A stretch of 64,000 bases of DNA. Origin: Lyngbya sp. PCC 8106. GTDB taxonomy: Bacteria; Cyanobacteriota; Cyanobacteriia; Cyanobacteriales; Microcoleaceae. The position numbers were made by a program, and so were the translations under genes. Below, piece after piece: positions 7,867 through 17,446 of this stretch. The DNA lies in contig NZ_AAVU01000041.1 in NCBI RefSeq assembly GCF_000169095.1, forward strand, positions 1 through 64,000, read 5' to 3'. Below the pieces are notes generated by a model. That model worked only from the letters and a program-made list of their open reading frames with translations, was not told the DNA's origin and did not search any database. Numbering within the stretch: the first letter of the stretch is position 1; every line of letters begins with the position of its first letter.

Positions 7867-9981
7867 TCAAGTTTTTGGCAATTGAGCTTGAGGAATTGAT
7901 GAATACTCCTGAAATGATTTGTGGGATAAATCCATAGTAGGTTGAGAAAGTGCGCCGTTGGGTGTTGATTGTATCCGCATTTCCTGTACTGGGACTGCGA
8001 GCGCAATTCCTTCTTGCTCAAACCGTTCCTGAATACTGTGCATTAAATCCGACCACACCGTCCAAAAGTCCGGGGTTTTGGTTGAGAACGAAAAACAAAG
8101 GTACACATAATATTCGGCATATTCCCAGGGAAAAGTTCCCGCCTTGATGATCAAAGGATGGGATTCACCAATTTCTTTAAGAATTCGTTCGACCTCAGTT
8201 ATATTTTGAGAAAAAGGAACTGGGACTTTGATCATACCTCCACGAATGTCTTGGGAGGTCAAATTTTTAATGATGCTTCCCCAAACCATATTATTAGGAA
8301 TGCTAATCACTTCTTTTTTCGATCCCTTAATTGTTGTATTCGCTAGGGTGATAGAGTCCACATAACCCCAGATCTCTCCTACGATTACTTCATCGCCTGT
8401 ATCAAAGGGTTTGTAAATCATTAGCATTAACCCACTGGCTATATTAGAAAGATTACTCTGCAAAGCAAATGCTAAGACAAAACTTGCTCCCCCAACCAAG
8501 GCTAAAATTGGCCCCAGGCTGACTTCTAAGGCGGTTAAACCAATCAGACAACCCGCAAAAATTCCGCCTCGCTGAACTAACGCAACAATAAATTGTCGAA
8601 AAATATCAGAGGTATTCCCAAATTTTGATAAACTTTTATTGAGAATCAGAGCAAGAATTTGAGAAACAATAATTGAAGCAATAACAATACTAACAAACTT
8701 ACTGAAGTTTATAGCCCAACGCAGACCCCCTTCTTCAGATTTCAGCCAACCCATCAACCGCACACTTAAACCATCGGTATCTTGCAGATCGATTTCAATA
8801 CCACTAATAGCTTGAATGTAGTTTTCATAGGAGGTAACTTCACCTCCTTTTTTTTCGAGTTCATCTAATACAATTTCAAACCGATCAATAATTGCTGTGC
8901 GCTCCGATTGAAGTGTAGTAACATTGCTCACTAATTCGTTCTTTAAGTCTGAATCGGCTTCAGCATTTTCTTCCAACTGTTCTTGAACTTCTTCAAGTTG
9001 ATCTTGTTTTTGGTCAAGATTTTCTAGGTTTTCAACCCCATCAACTGAACTTGCAACTTTTACCTCTAAGCTTCCTTCGATTTCACTATTTTCAAGAAGA
9101 TTTGCTGCTTCATTTAGGTTACTGGAAGATTGCTCTGTAGAATTCGATGGAGTAGTATTAGCACCTTCAATTACTTCTGTTGCTTGTTTGAGAGACTCCC
9201 GTGCTGCTTCTAGTTGTTGAGTTGCATCATCATATTCCCAGGTGTCGGGTGTAGTATTTTCTTTAATTTCTTCAGTATATTCAAAATCTTCAATTGCTAT
9301 TTCTAGACGTTCAATCTGAGCTGTAATTTCTTCATACTCAAAAGACCAAGCTTCCATTTTTTCTCGATCTTTTTTGGCATTCTCAAGAACTTGCTGCGCT
9401 ATTTCTAGTTCACCTATTTCTGCAACTTTTTCTAATGTGCTGCCTAAAGCTTCGTCCTCTTTAATCTCTTCTTTGATTATTGTCGCTTCTTCAACTAATC
9501 CTTGAGCTTTTTTCAGGCTTTCTTGAGCAGCTTCAACCTTTCTTGCTGCTTCTTCATATTCGGGTGATCCCTCTGTTGCAACAGATTGACTTTCCTGAGC
9601 GGCTTCGAGAGCTGTTGTGGCTTCTTCTAAAGCTTTAGCTGCCTCTTCTTGTTTGTTTATGGCTCGGTTTTCGCGTTTGATAACAATTTCAGCCGTACTA
9701 ATTTCTTGAACTTTTTCTTTGAGTAAAATTAGCCATGCTGCCGCTTCATTTTCTAGCTCTGGTTGTGTTAATGGCTTGACTAAAAGTTTTAGTTCATCAA
9801 TTGGAATTTCAGGATCCTGTGTGGTCACAGCTTTCGATATTGTAGAGATTGACTCAGCTTCGGCTTCTTCTGTTTGTGATTCTCCGATTATAACTTCTTG
9901 AGCTTGGCTGGGAACTCCCCAGGAGATAGCAGTACAAACAATCCCCATGACAATCAATCTGCGAATCTGACGGCTCAACAT
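7867..9981 (-). CDS. MscS-family mechanosensitive channel with long coiled-coil N-terminus
   Basis: About 704 residues. A signal peptide (IVMGIVCTAISWGVPSQAQE) is followed by some 380 residues rich in Glu, Ala and Gln that are strongly coiled-coil. Two similar blocks (VEAAQESLKKAQ and LEAARESLKQAT) suggest internal duplication. Three membrane helices follow at about 425-525. The last is the MscS pore helix (LVGGASFVLAFALQSNLSNIASG), followed by KPFDTGDEV and the cytoplasmic beta domain. MscS channels open under membrane tension to release solutes; the N-terminal region is probably periplasmic. ATG 9981 is preferred because AGAGG lies seven bases upstream. An in-frame ATG at 9996 lacks a ribosome site. 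Confidence 0.88.
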   Translation of the reverse strand: MLSRQIRRLIVMGIVCTAISWGVPSQAQEVIIGESQTEEAEAESISTISKAVTTQDPEIPIDELKLLVKPLTQPELENEAAAWLILLKEKVQEISTAEIVIKRENRAINKQEEAAKALEEATTALEAAQESQSVATEGSPEYEEAARKVEAAQESLKKAQGLVEEATIIKEEIKEDEALGSTLEKVAEIGELEIAQQVLENAKKDREKMEAWSFEYEEITAQIERLEIAIEDFEYTEEIKENTTPDTWEYDDATQQLEAARESLKQATEVIEGANTTPSNSTEQSSSNLNEAANLLENSEIEGSLEVKVASSVDGVENLENLDQKQDQLEEVQEQLEENAEADSDLKNELVSNVTTLQSERTAIIDRFEIVLDELEKKGGEVTSYENYIQAISGIEIDLQDTDGLSVRLMGWLKSEEGGLRWAINFSKFVSIVIASIIVSQILALILNKSLSKFGNTSDIFRQFIVALVQRGGIFAGCLIGLTALEVSLGPILALVGGASFVLAFALQSNLSNIASGLMLMIYKPFDTGDEVIVGEIWGYVDSITLANTTIKGSKKEVISIPNNMVWGSIIKNLTSQDIRGGMIKVPVPFSQNITEVERILKEIGESHPLIIKAGTFPWEYAEYYVYLCFSFSTKTPDFWTVWSDLMHSIQERFEQEGIALAVPVQEMRIQSTPNGALSQPTMDLSHKSFQEYSSIPQAQLPKT

Positions 9982-10553
9982 TTTTTTGCCTCTCATTTCA
10001 GTTCTTTGTTTTTAATCTTAGTTTGAATTAATCAGTCAGCGCATCAGGGAAAATACGGAACTTTAAAAGTAAATTTTTGGTACAGGCTAGGCTATTTTCC
10101 CTTTTTACTTACGTGTTGTTACAGACAAATGGAAATTTTTAAGTAGGTAGGCACAATAAATTACCCATTACAGACGGCTTAAAGCCTTGTCTAGCAAGGG
10201 TAGTACAGCGTAAAAATTCTGTACAGGTGCTTATAACGTTCCATGTAGAGCAAGTTATCCCTCGTTAAAACATAACACAGATGTAACGATTTTACGAAAA
10301 TTAAAAAAATCATGGTAAACATCGTCTACTCCCATCAATCAAAGTACAAACCCAAATTGTAGATTCTATGTCTCCTGCGTTAGCAAGCTTTATAAAATTG
10401 AAAAAGATGAAAATAGGTAAGTATGATAATTTTGTATAACTGTTAATTTCGTGGGGATTTTATCAAAACTTTTATGTTACCATTTCTGCAATTATCCCGA
10501 AAATATTGTCGTAATTCAGATTACAATAAATAAAATTTAGTCTTCTCAATTCA
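9982..10553. other. Divergent intergenic region, about 560 bp
   Basis: This spacer separates the divergent mscS-like and acyltransferase genes and must hold both promoters. It has no supported gene. The part at about 10135-10260 looks more structured and less AT-rich than its surroundings and may be an old mobile-element remnant, but I cannot match it to another copy here. Confidence 0.35.
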
Positions 10554-11669
10554 ATGCGCTTAACTTCACTTGATGTCTTTCGAGGAATTGCGATCGCTAG
10601 TATGATTCTCGTTAATAACCCGGGCAGTTGGAATCATGTTTATCCCCTTTTAAAACACGCTGAATGGCATGGTTATACCCCAACTGACTTAGTTTTTCCA
10701 AGTTTTCTATTTATTGTTGGTGTGGCGATGACTTTTTCCATGTCTAAATATCTACCGGAAAACCGAAACTTAGAGGAAAACATTTCCCCCAAAATTTATC
10801 TACGAATTCTGCGTCGTTGTTTAATCTTATTTCTACTCGGACTTCTCCTCAATGGTTATCCAAACTATGACTTAGCCAATATTAGAATTATGGGAGTCTT
10901 ACAACGAATTAGTCTAGCATACGGACTCTCTGCAATAACTATTTTACACCTCTCCCGCAAACAAATCTGGGGCTTATCAATCGGTCTATTAATCGGATAT
11001 GCAGTGGTAATGCAACTGATTCCTGTTCCTAATTCTGGAGTGGTAAACTTAACCCCAGAAGGAAATTTCGCCGCTTATCTTGATCGCCTGATCTTGGGAG
11101 AACATCATTTATTAGGGGGTGGAAAATATGATCCAGAAGGACTTTTAAGTACACTTCCCGCAGTTGTCACTGTTTTAATTGGCTATCTAACCGGAAACTG
11201 GCTAAAAAAACAACCGATCAACAGTCAAACTAGCTTAAATTTAGTGATTATCGGTTTATGTAATATTATTGTCGGTCATTTATGGGGATTAATCTTCCCG
11301 ATTAATAAATCTTTATGGACAAGTTCCTACGTTCTCGTCACCGCAGGTTGGGCGTTAGTTTTACTCGCAGCTTGTTATGAACTCATCGAAGTTCGTCAGC
11401 AACAAAAGTGGGGATTTCCTTTTGAAGTCATGGGACTAAACTCTATTTTTTTATTTGTCGCTTCTGGGTTTGTGGCGAGAATTTTAATCTACACCAAGAT
11501 TCCTCAAAATGGCGAATCAATTAGTTTGAAAACTTGGATTTATCAAAATGGGTTTGTGTCTTGGGCGGGTGAAATGAATGGATCTCTAGCCTTTGCGATC
11601 GCCACTGTGTTAGTTTGGTGGGTGGTATTGTATGGGATGTATCAGAAACGCTGGTTTATAAAAGTTTGA
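10554..11669 (+). CDS. DUF5009 / heparan-alpha-glucosaminide acetyltransferase-like membrane protein
   Basis: A 371-residue polytopic membrane protein of the HGSNAT/NagX-like acyltransferase group. The N-terminus RLTSLDVFRGIAIASMILVNN and the motif HAEWHGYTPTDLVFPSFLFIVG are diagnostic; the histidine is the proposed acyl-transfer residue in the human relative. About ten membrane helices follow, ending at a short basic tail. Relatives are thought to move acyl groups across the membrane onto amino sugars or glycans. The bacterial substrate is usually unknown, and the neighbours give no clue. It is divergent from the channel gene and apparently monocistronic. Family is confident, substrate unknown. 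Confidence 0.85.
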   Translation: MRLTSLDVFRGIAIASMILVNNPGSWNHVYPLLKHAEWHGYTPTDLVFPSFLFIVGVAMTFSMSKYLPENRNLEENISPKIYLRILRRCLILFLLGLLLNGYPNYDLANIRIMGVLQRISLAYGLSAITILHLSRKQIWGLSIGLLIGYAVVMQLIPVPNSGVVNLTPEGNFAAYLDRLILGEHHLLGGGKYDPEGLLSTLPAVVTVLIGYLTGNWLKKQPINSQTSLNLVIIGLCNIIVGHLWGLIFPINKSLWTSSYVLVTAGWALVLLAACYELIEVRQQQKWGFPFEVMGLNSIFLFVASGFVARILIYTKIPQNGESISLKTWIYQNGFVSWAGEMNGSLAFAIATVLVWWVVLYGMYQKRWFIKV

Positions 11670-11768
11670 GATCAAAAAACCTCACCTTTAGGGTTGAGGA
11701 TTTGGAGGAGAGTTAGGTGGTCTAAGCTGTAAATTTTGTTAGAATAAAACAGCCCTACCCCCAATATT

Positions 11769-12653
11769 CTAATCTTTTATCGAGCGTCGATCATCATCAG
11801 TTTGAGACTGTTCACCGGATGAACCAGATGAGGATGCTTCGATCTGATCTTCAGACTCTTGCAATTCCCAGTTTTCTTCTTCTTCCTCGTCTTGAATTTC
11901 CGTTGCCGGAGGTGGGGGTGTAATAATACGATAATCAGCATCATAAACCGATTCCGATTTTCCAACTCCTGTATCTTCTCCTTGGCGATATCCGTAAGAA
12001 TACACCGAACCTGACCAAGATTGCTGTTTGGGTTTTTGTTCGACTTCGTAGTGATCTCGGCGAGAATATTCAGATTCTGTGTTATTTGAGGATCTTTCCT
12101 CAGAAGCTTCATCAGTCGTTTCGCTATCATCAAAATTAGAAGCCCCTTCGGGATCTTTCCAAGTCGTTTGAGAAGGTGTAGAATTAACAGATTCTTCTTC
12201 GTCTAGTCCCCAATCTTCCTCATCCCAAGATTGACGAATGGGTCTGACTTCTGTTTCCCAATCATCAGTAGTCGAAGTTGTTGAACGGGGAGGAGGCGGT
12301 GGAGAATAACCCGTAGAAGTCGTTGTCGTCTTGGAAGGATTTTGACCCGCAGAATAAGATGGAGTGGGTTCAGGAGTAAAACCTGTTGTCGGTCGAACCG
12401 GAGGTTTAGGAGAACGAGGCGGCGAACTTCTCAAAACAGCAGTACCCGGCCCTGACAACTGAAATAAACCCCAGATTAGCAGCGATAATATTACCCCAAC
12501 GGCGATCGCAATCACAATCCAAAAAGACAAAGGAAATGCAGGCGACTGAGTACCCAAAAAAACCAGGGACACAGACGGGGAAAGATTCTGCGCGACCAGC
12601 AAAGCCAGTCCTGCGACAGCAATCAAAAAGATAACTAAATTCGCTACAGACAT
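11769..12653 (-). CDS. LapA-domain protein with acidic disordered tail
   Basis: A 294-residue protein. Two membrane helices (about 5-22 and 42-66) around SLSPSVSLVFLGTQSPAFPLSFWIVIAIAVGVILSLL define a LapA/DUF1049 domain. The rest (70-294) is low-complexity, rich in Ser, Pro, Thr, Glu and Asp, with basic patches early (RSSPPRSPKPPVRP). The tail is likely cytoplasmic and disordered. LapA (YciS) helps lipopolysaccharide assembly in Escherichia coli, but the cyanobacterial proteins are uncharacterised and the long tail differs. The first copy of the 362-bp repeat begins only 60 bp upstream of the start, so its promoter lies in or next to that repeat. Confidence 0.75.
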   Translation of the reverse strand: MSVANLVIFLIAVAGLALLVAQNLSPSVSLVFLGTQSPAFPLSFWIVIAIAVGVILSLLIWGLFQLSGPGTAVLRSSPPRSPKPPVRPTTGFTPEPTPSYSAGQNPSKTTTTSTGYSPPPPPRSTTSTTDDWETEVRPIRQSWDEEDWGLDEEESVNSTPSQTTWKDPEGASNFDDSETTDEASEERSSNNTESEYSRRDHYEVEQKPKQQSWSGSVYSYGYRQGEDTGVGKSESVYDADYRIITPPPPATEIQDEEEEENWELQESEDQIEASSSGSSGEQSQTDDDRRSIKD

Positions 12654-12713
12654 TGGTATGATAGGTCAGTTGCTAGGTGTGGGCATGAGCGGTGATGGGG
12701 CTTTACTCGGCAG

Positions 12714-13075
12714 AGAGATGTAATCTAGTATACGATTTGCGTTACTTTGAGTGGCTTCAAGGTATTTTCTGAATGTGATACAATCAAAAAACGCGAAAAC
12801 CAAGCGATTAAAGCATTTAAGGCTTGACATCCCAGAGAATTCTTGTCTAGTGGGCAGCCTGTAAAAAGGTAACTGAGTAAAGCCATCAGTTTTAAATTTC
12901 CTGAAAATAGTGGAGTAGAGATCCAAAGTTGTGATTGAAAACTCAATAATAGGTTGGGTTCCAGCCGATTTTCAGCCTGTGGACAGGGTGCTGCCGACAG
13001 TCCTGGTTTGAAACAGGAAGCAAACAGTGCAAAAGTGTTGTAATGCGACGTTTTGTACAGGTTTTGTAGAACAGT
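12714..13075 (-). repeat. 362-bp interspersed repeat, copy 1
   Basis: Its reverse complement is identical to 39244-39605 over all 362 bases as read by eye. In that orientation it starts ACTGTTCTACAAAACC and ends GATTACATCTCT. It contains hairpin-forming stretches (CAGC, CCTGT, CC, ACAGG, CTG) and a frame open along most of its length that matches no family I know. No obvious terminal inverted repeats or target duplications flank it. It fills most of the gap between the lapA-like start and the ubiX stop. A non-autonomous mobile element or structured RNA element is likely; the class is unknown. Confidence 0.8.
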
Positions 13076-13094
13076 GAATCAAATTTCGTAAAAT

Positions 13095-13709
13095 TCAGTC
13101 ATCTTTCCACCGCTTGATCGGTACACAGTCGATCTCCAGTTGATCGAGAGTACGCGCTACTACAAAGTCTACTAAATCTTCGATCGTTTGAGGTTGATGA
13201 TACCAAGCCGGAATCGCCGGAACGATGCGAACCCCTGATTCAGCTAGAGTGGTCAAATTTCGTAAGTGAATCAAACTAAAGGGGGTTTCTCGCGGCACCA
13301 CAACCAATTTACGCCCTTCTTTAAGTTGTACATCAGCTGCTCGTTCAAGCAAATCTGAGCTTAACCCATTGGCGAGTTTACTCACGGTACTCATACTACA
13401 GGGAATCACAACCATTCCCAAAGTGCGGAAAGAACCACTGGCGATATTAGCGCCGACATCTTGCCAAGGATGACAACGCAATTGACCTAACTTTGGGACT
13501 CCCGCCTGTTCTCGCCAAAATTCAGCTTGCCCAGAAGGGTCAGAAGGCATCCGAACATTTTGTTCACTTTGCCAAACTATATAAGCCGATTTGGAAGCGA
13601 CTAACTCAATGGGTAAGTCAGCCTCTAGTAGATATTTTAGCGTTCGGACAGCATAGATCAGTCCAGAGGCGCCACAGACACCAACAATTAGGGGTTTTTG
13701 AGCGCTCAT
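13095..13709 (-). CDS. ubiX: UbiX-family flavin prenyltransferase
   Basis: A 204-residue flavoprotein of the UbiX family, which attaches dimethylallyl phosphate to FMN to make the prenylated cofactor of UbiD decarboxylases. The N-terminal GVCGASGLIYAVRTLKYLL and VASKSAYIVW are the FMN-binding signature, VVIPCSMSTVSKLANGLSSDLLERAADVQLKEGRKLVVVPRETP the core motif and ESGVRIVPAIPAWYHQP the prenyl-site region. In cyanobacteria UbiX/UbiD decarboxylate the prenylated 4-hydroxybenzoate intermediate of plastoquinone synthesis. That pathway starts with the chorismate lyase encoded at 30031-30651. The gene follows the RNB-family gene by 72 bp in the same direction and is probably co-transcribed. Confidence 0.93.
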   Translation of the reverse strand: MSAQKPLIVGVCGASGLIYAVRTLKYLLEADLPIELVASKSAYIVWQSEQNVRMPSDPSGQAEFWREQAGVPKLGQLRCHPWQDVGANIASGSFRTLGMVVIPCSMSTVSKLANGLSSDLLERAADVQLKEGRKLVVVPRETPFSLIHLRNLTTLAESGVRIVPAIPAWYHQPQTIEDLVDFVVARTLDQLEIDCVPIKRWKDD

Positions 13710-13781
13710 AAGTTAGTTAGTTTTTAATGGTGAATTGGAGTCGTGATCAGGCATTACCTCAAACGACTCCAAACGAATCTT

Positions 13782-16088
13782 TTAATAATTGTTGTAGGAA
13801 TCGTCGTTGTCATCAACGGCTTCACTACCTCCGCCCACAGCCACCAAATCAATTTGTTGGCGATAGTAGTCTACACTCTTGACTTGCACTTCGACGTTAT
13901 CACCCAGACGGTACTGATTGCGGTTTTTGCGACCCACAAGCGTTTGTTGACGGGAGCGGTATTCATACCAATCATCCTTGAGAGAAGACACATGAACTAA
14001 CCCCTCTACCCGCAGTAGAGAACCGCCAGGAGATTCGACTTCAATTTCGACAAAGAACCCATAAGACTGTACCCCTGTAATCAATCCGACAAAGGTTTGA
14101 CCTGTGCGGGCCTTCATAAATCCAGTTTTCTTCAACCCTTCTAAATCTTCTTCGGCATCAACACCGACACTTTCCCGTTCACTCAAATGCACCACCAATT
14201 GAGCAAATTGAGACTCTAATTCAGCTTGTAAATCCGGGGGAAGAACGTTCCAGGCAATTTTACCGTGACAGGAGGAATGACCCAAATTCACCCGATCTTT
14301 AGACCGAGTGGAACGTCGATCTCGTCCTTCTTCAAAAATCGCCTTCAGGACTCGGGAAATTTGAATATCGGTATATCGCGATAAAGGTGCGGTGCAATGG
14401 GTATAACAGTCTAGAGCTAGTCCAAAATGAGGTTTAGGGAGGATGCTATAAACGGCAGGTTTGAGGCTATCTTCGAGCAAATAAGTTAACACTCGTTCTG
14501 CTTTTGAACCCGCTAAAGCTTCCACGAAAGACTGAAAATCTGAAGGCTGAACTTCTTCTTCACTTTCGAGTTCTAATTCACAGCCTAAGTGGGTGGAGAG
14601 TTTTGCCAATTCACTCACATCCGTCGGATCAGGTGCAGGTTGAACCCGATAGATCGCAGGTAAACTCAGGGCTTGTAGATGATTGGCAACCACTTGATTG
14701 CCTAAAACATTGAGTTCTGAGATCATCGCCTGAGCGATCGATAGAGAAGCCACCACAATCGGCCCAAGTTCTCCCTCATCATCAAAATGACAGTGAGTAT
14801 CTAGCAGGTTAAGTTCAAAGCCGCCCCGTGCCGATCGCATTTGTCGAACCGCTCGACTGACTTCTAAGAGATTTTCTAAAATTGATAGCACTTCTGGAGA
14901 ACCTGCTTCGACGTCATCGAGAATAGCCTGAGCAGTTTTGTAGTCTACTTGATGATCGACTTGGATCACACTGGGCTGAATTTCAAACTCGATCAGTCTT
15001 CCGGTGGGATCAAGTTTAATTAAGATCGAAAGGGTGAGACGTTCTTGTTCCGGTAAAAGGGCGAGGCGATCGCAACTGAGTTCTTTCGGGATAATCGGGA
15101 TGTATTTATCGGCTAAATAGATCGCCGTTCCGCGTTTACGAGCTTCGCGATCGAGGGCTGTATCGGGGGCGACGTAGTGGCCAACATCGGCAAGATGAAT
15201 CCCTAAGTGCCAATCGCCAGAATCTTTTTGTTCTAAGCTGAAAGCCCGATCAACACAATATTGGGCGGACTCTTTTTCTTCTTCATCTAAAACGGAAAAT
15301 TCGGAGTTCCCTAAATCCGGGTGGAAACTAATCGTGAACAGTTTGCGTAAATCCGCCCGGTTTTTGTAATCAGATTTTTTAATTTGTGTGGGTAAAGATT
15401 CGGCTTCTTGTAAGGCGTAGGGGGAAAAAGCCCGAGGTAAATCATGTTTACAACAGACAATATCCAAATCATCTGCAACTTCGGCATCTGATCCTAAAAT
15501 TTGCACCACCTGACCAACGGGGCGATGTATTCCCAACGGATAACGAACCACCTCGACATGAACTAAATGATCAATGGCTTCTTGAAGTTCTGGAGATTGA
15601 TCAATCAAATCTAATTCAAATAGAAGCCGATCATCGAGAGGAACCGCCCGAAAGGTTTTGGGAGTGCGTTTGACTCGTGCCAGTACCGAAGGGTTGGCTC
15701 GTTCGAGAATCAGATAAACTTCCCCCTCCGGAGAACGACGCCGACTCCCTTCTTTGATAATTTTGACCAGGACGCGATCGCCATTCCAAGCATTACTCAA
15801 ATGACTTTCACGAATGTAAACATCTTCTGCACCTTCTGCGTCTTGAATCGCAAAGCAGAATCCTTTACTCGAACAGCGAAGTTTGGCTTCGACAACGGTT
15901 TCTTGTTCGACTCGACGATAGCGGCCTTTATCTTTTTCGAGGACTCCAATTCGCTCTAACGCATCTAAGGCGATTTGAAATTTTCGTAAACTGTCGTCAT
16001 CTGGAGCCAGTTTTTTTTCTAATGATTTGGGGGCTACCAGTTTATCTTCGGAAAAGTTAGCCAAAAGTGTAGCGATTGAAAATTCCAT
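13782..16088 (-). CDS. RNase II/R-family (RNB) protein with altered catalytic motif, Zam-like
   Basis: A 768-residue RNB-family protein. It has an N-terminal winged-helix/cold-shock region (1-200), the RNB domain (about 240-600, with DWHLGIHLADVGHYV and RKRGTAIYLADKYIPIIPKELS) and an S1 domain (about 655-745, GLITGVQSYGFFVEIEV). Active RNase II/R enzymes hold metal with four aspartates in DxxxxxDxDDA. The aligned stretch reads KESAQYCVDRA (272-282), leaving only D280. The late arginine motif also differs (APLSRYTD for SPIRRYPD). Exonuclease activity is therefore doubtful. The cyanobacterial Zam (acetazolamide-resistance) proteins are RNB homologues of similar size and may be its closest kin. 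Upstream of ubiX on the same strand. Confidence 0.8.
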   Translation of the reverse strand: MEFSIATLLANFSEDKLVAPKSLEKKLAPDDDSLRKFQIALDALERIGVLEKDKGRYRRVEQETVVEAKLRCSSKGFCFAIQDAEGAEDVYIRESHLSNAWNGDRVLVKIIKEGSRRRSPEGEVYLILERANPSVLARVKRTPKTFRAVPLDDRLLFELDLIDQSPELQEAIDHLVHVEVVRYPLGIHRPVGQVVQILGSDAEVADDLDIVCCKHDLPRAFSPYALQEAESLPTQIKKSDYKNRADLRKLFTISFHPDLGNSEFSVLDEEEKESAQYCVDRAFSLEQKDSGDWHLGIHLADVGHYVAPDTALDREARKRGTAIYLADKYIPIIPKELSCDRLALLPEQERLTLSILIKLDPTGRLIEFEIQPSVIQVDHQVDYKTAQAILDDVEAGSPEVLSILENLLEVSRAVRQMRSARGGFELNLLDTHCHFDDEGELGPIVVASLSIAQAMISELNVLGNQVVANHLQALSLPAIYRVQPAPDPTDVSELAKLSTHLGCELELESEEEVQPSDFQSFVEALAGSKAERVLTYLLEDSLKPAVYSILPKPHFGLALDCYTHCTAPLSRYTDIQISRVLKAIFEEGRDRRSTRSKDRVNLGHSSCHGKIAWNVLPPDLQAELESQFAQLVVHLSERESVGVDAEEDLEGLKKTGFMKARTGQTFVGLITGVQSYGFFVEIEVESPGGSLLRVEGLVHVSSLKDDWYEYRSRQQTLVGRKNRNQYRLGDNVEVQVKSVDYYRQQIDLVAVGGGSEAVDDNDDSYNNY

Positions 16089-16532
16089 GTAGCGGTCTTT
16101 CCTTGTTATCTCTGCGATCAGTTGACTTGTCTTGACACTTCCTCATCTGTTTGGGTAACTCTACGCGATTCTCATAATGGAGACACGACGCGAATCATTC
16201 AACGAATCTGAAAGAAAACAGCCGCCATTTAAGGAAGGTTCGGTGCGGGATGCAAGGAGATTGTCTAAACCGAGTGGGCGGGGACGCTGATTTTCCCGCG
16301 CCTATTCCCTCAAGCATACAGTGATACAATTGAGGGCAACTGCTCCTTTGGGGCTGAGAAGAAGCCCAACAGATTGAGGACTGTCTTCACCATTAATTAC
16401 CCTAGCTACGGCGTAATTTCATCTAGATGAAGTCCACCTGAAAGTAGATTGATTCATCGAGACGGTAGCATGATTGAGTGCTGCGTCAATGACAAATGCT
16501 TAAGTTAGTATACCTTAAATCAGGATATTATT
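16089..16532. other. Intergenic region with stem-loops, 444 bp
   Basis: This spacer lies between divergent genes. Two clear hairpins occur: CCCTCAA (16307-16313) with TTGAGGG (16330-16336), and GGGCT (16351-16355) with AGCCC (16363-16367). Around 16230-16300 there is a GC-rich run unlike ordinary spacers. No tRNA, tmRNA, SRP or RNase P signature was recognised. It could be a long leader of the 16533 gene or a separate small RNA. Confidence 0.35.
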
Positions 16533-17348
16533 ATGTTTGCTCAATTTCGATCTCGCTACCCGACGGGGGGTTTAATCTCTGAGTTATTGGCGATTGATCA
16601 TGGTAAGTTTGTGGTTCGTGTACTGGTGGAAGTCGATAGTGTGATTATTTCTTCGGGGCTGGCTGCCGCTGATACCGTTGAACTCGCTGAAGATTCCGCC
16701 CGGAAGCGATCGCTGCAAGTTCTCGGGATTGATACTTCTACGGCTTTACCTGATTTTTCGACAACTCGTTCTTTGGCGGGGACGGAGAATACTCCTCCAT
16801 TTGAACTCAATTCGGCACCTGAAGCGGCTCAACTTCCTGAAGCTGCGGTACAAGAGTCTGGGGTTGAAACGTCTTCAAACCCTTCAGAATTGGAAGATTG
16901 GTCTTCAGGGGGAACGTCTTCTGATGATTGGCTCTCTGCAACTTATATTAATCCTAGTTCTTCCTCTCCCTCCCCGACAACAGAGGCGAGTTCGACTTCA
17001 CCAACGAAGGGACGAAGTGCTTCATTACCCCCTTTACCAGATACGTCTTCAGAGGAGAGTCATGAAGTTTCATCCCCTTCTGAAGATCATTCTCCTCAGT
17101 CTTCTACGTCTAAAACCTCAAAAAATAAAAAGCCAAAATCTTCGATTGAGTCTACGGATTTTTCCTCAGAAATTGCTCGCACGGATCTCGAACTCAAACG
17201 GTTGGGTTGGACAACTGAACAAGGGGTAGAACATCTTCAAAAAACCTATGGAAAGCGCTCCCGTCATATTCTCACTGAAGATGAATTGCTGGACTTTCTA
17301 CACTATCTCGAATCTCTCCCAACTCCCGCACCTCACGCAGACATTTAA
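16533..17348 (+). CDS. Conserved cyanobacterial hypothetical protein
   Basis: A 271-residue soluble protein with three parts. Residues 1-65 (MFAQFRSRYPTGGLISELLAIDHGKFVVRVLVEV) are compact and look conserved. Residues 70-205 are an acidic, Ser/Pro/Thr-rich disordered linker. Residues 215-271 form a second small domain (ELKRLGWTTEQGVEHLQKTYGKRSRHILTEDEL) with a helix-rich pattern. I recognise the architecture as common in cyanobacteria but know no function. No signal peptide or membrane segment is seen. It stands alone between the RNB gene and clpP. The 444-bp upstream region has hairpins that may regulate it. Confidence 0.7.
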   Translation: MFAQFRSRYPTGGLISELLAIDHGKFVVRVLVEVDSVIISSGLAAADTVELAEDSARKRSLQVLGIDTSTALPDFSTTRSLAGTENTPPFELNSAPEAAQLPEAAVQESGVETSSNPSELEDWSSGGTSSDDWLSATYINPSSSSPSPTTEASSTSPTKGRSASLPPLPDTSSEESHEVSSPSEDHSPQSSTSKTSKNKKPKSSIESTDFSSEIARTDLELKRLGWTTEQGVEHLQKTYGKRSRHILTEDELLDFLHYLESLPTPAPHADI

Positions 17349-17446
17349 ACAGGAAACAGGGAATAGGATTTAGGACTGAGGATTTAGGGGTTTAACCTGC
17401 TCATCACCCGATCGCCCTATCTCCCTATCACCTGTTAACTCAATGA

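Noticed and set aside
10135..10260. Possible insertion-sequence end or repeat remnant
   Set aside because: It looks structured but no second copy or transposase exists in this window, so no element is claimed.
11777..12133. 118-codon frame inside the lapA-like gene
   Set aside because: It is an alternative frame of a low-complexity coding region, with no start signal or family.
16089..16532. Possible 6S, tmRNA, SRP or RNase P RNA
   Set aside because: None of their conserved cores could be found; kept only as a structured spacer.
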